A stretch of 64,000 nt of DNA from Spinacia oleracea (Eukaryota; Streptophyta; Magnoliopsida; Caryophyllales; Amaranthaceae): NCBI RefSeq assembly GCF_020520425.1, contig NC_079492.1, positions 114,363,157 to 114,427,156 on the forward strand. Direction: 5' to 3'. Positions 58,770-64,000 of the stretch are shown piece by piece. A model generated the notes under the pieces. It had not been told where the DNA came from. It did no database searches and saw nothing but the letters and a program-made list of their open reading frames with translations. The translations under genes and the position numbers were made by a program. Each line of letters starts with the position of its first letter. Position 1 is the first letter of the stretch.

Positions 58770-59515
58770 ATGGGGGCGTCCCCTTCTATGCAACACGCTA
58801 CACCTCTTAAGCCCGGTTGTAGTGAAAAATGTGCAAGGGTTGGTAGGTCGTCGCACAGAAGCGGCCCCTGCAATTGGGGGTGGTCTCAAATATGTAAGGG
58901 TGCGCTGCACTTCCTATGGGGTGTAGTGAAAAATATGCAAGGGTTGATAGGCCGTCGACCGAACGACGCGCCGCCCGATGGGGGTGTTAACTATCGAATG
59001 TTTCGTGGTAAGGATAGGGGTAAGAGTAAGGCCGGGTAGTAGGATGCGTCTTGGGAACTTGGAACATTGGCTCTTTGACAGGAAATCAGTCGAATAAGTA
59101 GAGGTTATGAGAAGGAGGAGAAGTAACATATTATGTTTACAGGAGACCAAGTGGGTTGGATACAAGGCAAGAGAAATAGCTCCATGGGGTTATAAGTTAT
59201 GGTATTCGGAAAAAGTTAGGGGTAGGAATGGGGTCGGTATCCTTATTGACCGAGAATATATTGATGATGTAGTGGACGTGTCTCGAAAGAGTGGTCGAAT
59301 GATGAGTATTAAGCTTGTAATAGGGGATGAAGTTGTAACTACTGTTAGTGCCTATGCACCACAAGAAGGACTAGATACTTCCACTAGACAATAATTTTGG
59401 GAGAATTTGGAGGAAGTGGTGCAACGCGTCCTTAGAAGTGAGAAACTGATCATTGGTGGGGATCAAAACATACATGTAGACTCGAGTCGCGATGGATTTG
59501 AAAGCATTCATGGTG
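58770..59515 (+). mobile_element. RTE-type LINE fragment, cut by a CACTA element
   Basis: A GC-rich leader (58770-59030) is followed by an endonuclease-like coding region, which is cut off at 59515 where a CACTA terminus begins. No reverse transcriptase part is present in the window. Confidence 0.8.
59041..59515 (+). pseudogene. LINE endonuclease (EEP family) fragment
   Basis: Reads ILCLQETKWVGYKAREI (catalytic Glu motif), GRNGVGILID, VVTTVSAYAPQEG and, after a TAA at 59392-59394, IIGGDQNIHVDSSRDGF (the GDxN metal site). A frame change precedes 59107. These motifs in this order mark the apurinic-type endonuclease of plant RTE-clade LINEs, which nicks target DNA for target-primed reverse transcription. 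This copy is broken. Confidence 0.85.
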
Positions 59516-59993
59516 CACTACTACAAAAATAAGAATATAGAGCTGTTAAAATTAATATACTTTATAAAGCGCCTTAGAGGCGATCTTCTTCTCAACGCTT
59601 TATAAAGTTTATAAAGCGGTTGAAAGAGGCGCTTTGTATGTCTTATAATATATGATAGTGGTTTGAGAAAGGCGTTCTATATACCCTTCCTAAAATCAAT
59701 AAATAGAGAAGGAATATAAAGCGCTTATCATATGTAACTGTTACATAAACATTGAAATATGTAACGTACGATTGCTGTAGATAGGCGCGTTATATGCTAC
59801 CCCGTTTCAATTAGCATATAGAGCGCCTGTTATAGGCAACCGTCCTCTATTCCCTACTTTTTTAAAAAATGTTAAAAAGTTACGATAATTGCCACATCGC
59901 CACCTTTCTTGAGATACTATCCTCATACACCAAAAATAAATAGATATAATCGATCATATCCACTCAATCTACCAAAAGACAACACATATTCAT

Positions 59994-60435
59994 TGTTTCT
60001 GCGAAGAAAATGCTAAGTGTGAAAATAGGGGAAGCCTCTTCAACCAGGCTGTCGTTTTCCTCCAATCGGTTGTGGGTTGTCCTACAAAAACGGCAAACGT
60101 AAACTGGCTCGGGGGGGTTACCGAGAAAACCCTCTCCGACGCTCAAGTCAGTTCTTGTAGAGAGAGAAAGTAGTGAGAGAGTCAGTGTGGGAATAATTGC
60201 ATACCTGAGTAATGATTAGGTGAAGCATATTTATAGTAATGCAGGATGGCATTATTAGTAAATATAGGCAAGTGTAGGGGTATGGAATCTTGGGCCTGTA
60301 GGGGGCTGAGATATGGGCCCCTAACTTCTGGTCTGAGCCCATCAAGAGGTTTGTGTTTGAGGGTATTTTCAGTAATTTCCCCTGAAAGGGTATCTTGGTA
60401 ATTTATGTAGAAAGTGGGTCCCACAGGGGGGCCTG

Positions 60436-60439
<4 letters not shown>
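59994..60439 (-). repeat. Probable solo LTR of a Ty3/gypsy-like element
   Basis: On the minus strand it begins TGTTCAGGCCCCC and includes gaactgacttgagcgtcgga, a U5 phrase common in plant gypsy LTRs, ending ..ttcgcagaaaca. No internal element sequence flanks it and no target duplication is visible, partly because the right flank is an (AT)n tract. Confidence 0.5.

Positions 60440-60520
<81 letters not shown>
60440..60520. repeat. (AT)n microsatellite, about 40 units
   Basis: Uninterrupted AT dinucleotides over about 81 bp next to the solo LTR end. Expected to be length-polymorphic. Confidence 0.98.
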
Positions 60521-60525
<5 letters not shown>

Positions 60526-60963
60526 TCAAACTTAAATCCTTGCATTCAATAACAAAATCCTATCATTCATTGACAAAATGATCAATATAAGGTACAACCA
60601 AAAGAAAATCAAAAACCTTTCTAATGTCAAAAAAAAAGAAAATAAAAAAATAGTTTGTTAACCAACATCATCCGTTGAGCTAGCCCGACTCACATACATA
60701 GATCATCATCTTCATCGTTATTTGGCCGGTGATATTCGGTAACACATGTGATCCACATATCCCTTAGCTCGTCAAACAATTTTTGAGAATACGTGGTATG
60801 AGCTTTGTTAAAATACTACAAGACAGGGTAAAATATAAGTTAATATAAAATATTAGTAATAATTTAGAAGCTAATTGTATAATGTGAAGTTTAGAAGCTA
60901 CTCAAATTGTTCTTAACATAAATTATTACTACTCCATATTAACTTGTTGCAAGCTATTCAAAC

Positions 60964-61416
60964 TGTACGGGGTGTCCTACCGGCACCACCTGGTACCGGC
61001 AGAACTCCCCGTAGGTAAACTTAACCTGCAGGTAACCTGGTCATCTTAGGTAAATATCCTCTACCGGCATTTTTGCAAGACAGCCTACCGGCATTATCAT
61101 GAAGACAACCAACCAAGGGTCACTATCAACAAGTCGCTATCTAACCACAAGGGACCTACCAGATCGTACCCTTGGATTGGTCTATATAAGGAGCACCTCA
61201 TTTATTGCTATGGGGTACACAAACACTTAAACACACTTCTTTCCTACTCCCTAATCATCTCTTAATCTCTCAGTAATCTTACTTAAGCATCGGAGGGGGG
61301 ATCCTCGAACCACCCCCGAGGCTAGTTAATCCATTCTGTTGTGCAGATATCAACCGGCAATCTCGACAGGAATCCAGTATCCCACAGTCAGCTGTTCTCA
61401 TTCCACACCCGGAACA
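60964..61416 (+). repeat. Ty3/gypsy-2 5' LTR (453 bp)
   Basis: TGTACGGGG at 60964 to ..cccggaaca at 61416, followed two bases later by a primer site and then gag. It contains the repeated word accggca and a TATA box. The 3' LTR is outside the window. Confidence 0.82.
61183..61190 (+). promoter_or_regulatory. TATA box of Ty3/gypsy-2 LTR
   Basis: tatataag in the LTR, with a CT-rich start region behind it (ttctttcctactcc). Confidence 0.65.
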
Positions 61417-61418
61417 AT

Positions 61419-61436
61419 TGGCGCTAGAAGGAGGGG
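61419..61436 (+). other. Ty3/gypsy-2 primer binding site
   Basis: tggcgctagaaggagggg directly inside the LTR. TGGCGC primer sites are usual in Tat/Athila-type gypsy elements. Confidence 0.75.
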
Positions 61437-61468
61437 ACCTTATCCCTTGAAACGGTAGAACAGTCAGC

Positions 61469-63925
61469 ATGGATTTCTCACAGAAAGACGGTAAAAAATC
61501 AAAGAAAAGTCAAGAAAAAGCAACAACCCCACAACCGGCGACAACCTCCAAGTTTCAACCCTCACTTCTAAACCCCGTCCATCCGTCACAAGCACAATCA
61601 GTTATCAGCCCAATAACAAAAAACACCTCGATACCGGCACAAAGGGAATTCACAGTGGAGGATGATGATGAGTTAGAAATAGAAAGCCCTGCCAGAGAGC
61701 AACCGAAAACTCCGCTGGAGCAGACGCTGCAGGAGCGCCTGTCTCCCCTGTCGGAAGTATTCACGGGAGAGCAATTGAAAACACTGTCAGCGGTGATGGC
61801 CGCTTTGTCAGAGCTACCAGCTTCGCAGCAGCCAGGGTCAGCCGGCAGTCTAAGAAAGACCAGGTCGGCGGTTCCCCAGTTACCTGTTAGGGATCTCCTA
61901 ACCGCCCTGAATCAAGAAAACACCCCAGAAAAAAGAAAGCGCTCGGATCCGGCGGACACAGAATGGCCTGAAACAGAGCAAGTCCCCGCCGCGGAATATG
62001 AACGAAGAGCGCCGGTTCTACAGATAGCTAGATGGCAGACAATCCAGCCAAAGGATTCTCCCCTGTGCCGAGAAATCCTAGAAGAAAGGATGGAAAGGAT
62101 AAAAATCCCGACAGGAAGATACGATGGGACGACAGATCCGGAGGATCACTGCACCACATTCGAACAGCACATGATGCTGTACACTGATTCTGATGCCATG
62201 TGGTGCAAAGTATTCCCATCCACACTCCTAGGAGTGGCAGCGAGCTGGTATAAGGGCATAGAGGCACACTCCATATACAGTTTCCGACAGCTGCAGGCGT
62301 CGTTTTTGTCACGATTTGTGAGCAAACAGAAGAGAAAGAAATCATCGGGAGAGTTGATGTCGTTCGCTCAAAGAGATAGAGAGCCGTTAAGGGATTATCT
62401 CACTCGCTTTAACAACGAGTCAATCACTATTCCCAATTTGCAGCAGGAGGTTGCTGTTCTGGCTCTTATGAGGGGAATGCAAGAGTGCGAATTCAAGAAA
62501 TATCTCAGCCGGAAGTCATACACCAATCTGGGTGACGTCCTGCACAAGGCCAACGAGTACATCAGGGGGGATGAAATGATGAAGATCTCCAATGTGGTAG
62601 TGGCAACCGGCGGAAATGTCGGGTACAATCCAGGCTATAACCCACAGACGGGAAAAAGAGGAAACAATTTTCATCAGAACAATAATCAGCAAGGGGCAGG
62701 CCAGAGAAACCAGAATAACAGAAATGCCAATCCACAAGGGCAGAGAAGCCGGCAAGACAGAAGGGAGTCCAGAGGACTCTTTGATAACTACACTCCGCTG
62801 AACACACCGCGGACGGCAATTTATAACATAAACAACAAGATGGATGGCTGGAGAAGGCCGCCACCAATGCAGAGTAGGGAAAGGAATGTCAAGAAATTCT
62901 GTGACTTCCATAATGAGCACGGCCACCTAACAGAGGACTGCAGAGACCTCAAAGACAACATTGAGGATATGGTCAGAAAGGGGTATTTCTCACAGTATAG
63001 GGCAAGGCAGGGAAATGGTAACAACAACTCGGTGGGAGGAAACCCTACCAATTCATACCGGCCACAACAGCAAAATCAACAACAATACCCTAGAATCGAG
63101 CAACCATATCAGCCGCCTAGAATCGAGCAAAAACAGCCGGAAACCAGTGCCAGAGCAGAACAGAGGGATGGCGGGAAAAAACCACCCGTGTATGTAATTT
63201 CTGGCGGCCCAGTCCACGGAGGGACAATAAGCGGCGCCAGTAGAAGCTTGGAGGAACACAGGCACATGGTAAACTTTCATAACACAAGAGTGTGGCCTAA
63301 CCCACCCAGCATACCAGTGATGACATTCTCGGAATCGGATTGCAGAGGCATCATTTTCCCGCATGATGACCCACTAGTTCTTACAATTGATATAGCAAAT
63401 GCCGATGTGAACAGAGTACTGGTAGACGGCGGCAGCTCAGCAAACATCATCTTCTGGGAAGCTTTCAAACAATTGCACATACCAGAGGACGAACTTCAAA
63501 GGGTAAACTACCCAGTAATCGGTTTCTCAGGATCTACAGTGTACCCAGAGGGTAGTATAAGGCTGCCGGTGAAAATCGGAGAAGGATCCGAAATGCGAGA
63601 TCTCATGGTGGATTTCCTAATCATTAAAGTGCCAGCGGTCTACAATGTGATCATCGGTCGCCCATTCATACATGACGTGCAGGCGGTAGTCTCCACCTAT
63701 CACTTGACAATGATATATATGTCGAACCTGGAAAGGCCGGCAAAGATAAGGGGAAGTCAGTTGGCGGCAAGGTCCTGTTACTTGACTGCTTTGAGAACAC
63801 CGGGAAGAATGGTCCCAGAAGTGAACTTGACTACTGAGCCGGCAAGGCAAGAGATACACTTGACTACTAAGCCGGCAAGACAAGAACAACTGTCAAAAAG
63901 GAAGAGCTGCACAAAAAGGGGTTGA
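61469..63925 (+). CDS. Ty3/gypsy gag-protease polyprotein (818 aa)
   Basis: One open frame from the ATG at 61469. Parts: a Lys/Gln/Pro-rich start; the retrotransposon gag domain (RYDGTTDPEDHCTTFEQHM..WCKVFPSTLLGVAASWY..FLSRFV); an Asn/Gln-rich linker; a knuckle KFCDFHNEHGHLTEDC (about 62890-62942); protease LVDGGSSANIIFWEAF (63420-63468) and IIGRPFIHDVQAVVSTY (63652-63702). The stop at 63923 comes soon after a short tandem in the protein (LTTEPARQE / LTTKPARQE). A new frame, MEHFDERPVSTP.., opens at 63939 and is still open at the window end, so pol may be separate or shifted. Confidence 0.92.
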   Translation: MDFSQKDGKKSKKSQEKATTPQPATTSKFQPSLLNPVHPSQAQSVISPITKNTSIPAQREFTVEDDDELEIESPAREQPKTPLEQTLQERLSPLSEVFTGEQLKTLSAVMAALSELPASQQPGSAGSLRKTRSAVPQLPVRDLLTALNQENTPEKRKRSDPADTEWPETEQVPAAEYERRAPVLQIARWQTIQPKDSPLCREILEERMERIKIPTGRYDGTTDPEDHCTTFEQHMMLYTDSDAMWCKVFPSTLLGVAASWYKGIEAHSIYSFRQLQASFLSRFVSKQKRKKSSGELMSFAQRDREPLRDYLTRFNNESITIPNLQQEVAVLALMRGMQECEFKKYLSRKSYTNLGDVLHKANEYIRGDEMMKISNVVVATGGNVGYNPGYNPQTGKRGNNFHQNNNQQGAGQRNQNNRNANPQGQRSRQDRRESRGLFDNYTPLNTPRTAIYNINNKMDGWRRPPPMQSRERNVKKFCDFHNEHGHLTEDCRDLKDNIEDMVRKGYFSQYRARQGNGNNNSVGGNPTNSYRPQQQNQQQYPRIEQPYQPPRIEQKQPETSARAEQRDGGKKPPVYVISGGPVHGGTISGASRSLEEHRHMVNFHNTRVWPNPPSIPVMTFSESDCRGIIFPHDDPLVLTIDIANADVNRVLVDGGSSANIIFWEAFKQLHIPEDELQRVNYPVIGFSGSTVYPEGSIRLPVKIGEGSEMRDLMVDFLIIKVPAVYNVIIGRPFIHDVQAVVSTYHLTMIYMSNLERPAKIRGSQLAARSCYLTALRTPGRMVPEVNLTTEPARQEIHLTTKPARQEQLSKRKSCTKRG

Positions 63926-63938
63926 ACCGACCTAAACA

Positions 63939-64000
63939 TGGAACACTTTGATGAAAGGCCGGTATCAACACCAAGACCAATGCCAGATGGTCTGACAGAA
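63939..64000 (+). CDS. Possible start of Ty3/gypsy-2 pol (truncated by window end)
   Basis: Open frame from the ATG at 63939 to the edge of the window. Only about 20 codons are visible, with no diagnostic motif, so this is a positional guess: reverse transcriptase normally follows protease. Confidence 0.3.

Larger units (their letters stand above)
59516..60963 (+). mobile_element. CACTA (En/Spm) element, left end and interior
   Basis: Opens CACTACTACAAAAAT at 59516 and is followed within 350 bp by many copies of the subterminal word tataaagcgcc/ggcgctttat in both orientations (59565-59840). This is the structure of CACTA ends. On the minus strand around 60700-60830 a short frame (LFDELRDMWITCVTEY) could be a transposon protein remnant. 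The right terminus was not found; the Ty3 LTR at 60964 may have separated it. Confidence 0.75.

Noticed and set aside
60182-60529. A 115-aa frame rich in Ile-Tyr
   Set aside because: It is the translation of the (AT)n microsatellite and the adjacent LTR.
61555-63889. Minus-strand frames opposite gag-protease of Ty3/gypsy-2
   Set aside because: They mirror the open sense frame and have no start context or domain of their own, unlike the antisense gene at 13731-15529.

Overview
This is plant nuclear DNA. Split genes with GT/AG introns encode cytosolic eS4, a TAF15/FUS-like protein and a GPI-anchored GH17 protein, and they sit among LTR retrotransposons of plant lineages. A eudicot is clear. 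Caryophyllales (spinach, beet or a relative) is my guess from the look of the repeats, not something I can prove from sequence alone.

Positions 1-32.6 kb form a nest of transposable elements. Copia-1 lies on the minus strand, with its 3' LTR cut by the window start, one uninterrupted gag-pol frame at 2160-6125 and its 5' LTR at 8929-10346. It is inserted into the gag gene of a Ty3/gypsy element of Tat type (10347-19071). That element keeps gag-protease, lacks any visible reverse transcriptase or integrase, and carries an antisense spliced gene, 3' tandem repeats and a 1.46-kb 3' LTR. The Ty3 element is itself inserted in the leader of Copia-2 (minus; 5' LTR 20820-21834). Further right, a short poly(A) retroposon (TSD ttcatgctatg) contains a solo LTR of the Copia-1 family. 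That solo LTR contains a 2.16-kb Pack-MULE (9-bp TSD ttaatatta) carrying a captured plastid chaperonin-60-beta fragment. Copia-4 (plus; 26679 to about 32558) is degenerate and truncated.

Positions 34-58 kb are a gene island: an unidentified conserved plant protein (34386-35153, plus), a six-exon TAF15-like RNA-binding protein (37893-41392, minus), a two-exon atypical GH17 protein with a CBM43 domain (51787-54769, minus), and ribosomal protein eS4 (56077-57995, minus). Between and inside them are Stowaway-type MITEs, a Mutator-type MITE, a 5.9-kb copia element with intact 187-bp LTRs and TSD but wrecked coding sequence, and a hAT-like end.

Positions 58.5-64 kb are again transposable elements: a Helitron-like 3' end, an RTE-type LINE endonuclease fragment cut by a CACTA element, a probable solo LTR with an (AT)n tract, and the 5' half of a second Ty3/gypsy element with LTR, primer site and an 818-aa gag-protease frame. 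This element runs off the window.

The most unusual observations are these. A 57-bp near-palindromic module occurs four times in the Ty3 element, and two copies lie about 80 bp upstream of TATA boxes (the LTR promoter and the antisense-gene promoter). The antisense gene itself is spliced. The GH17 protein has both catalytic glutamates replaced.
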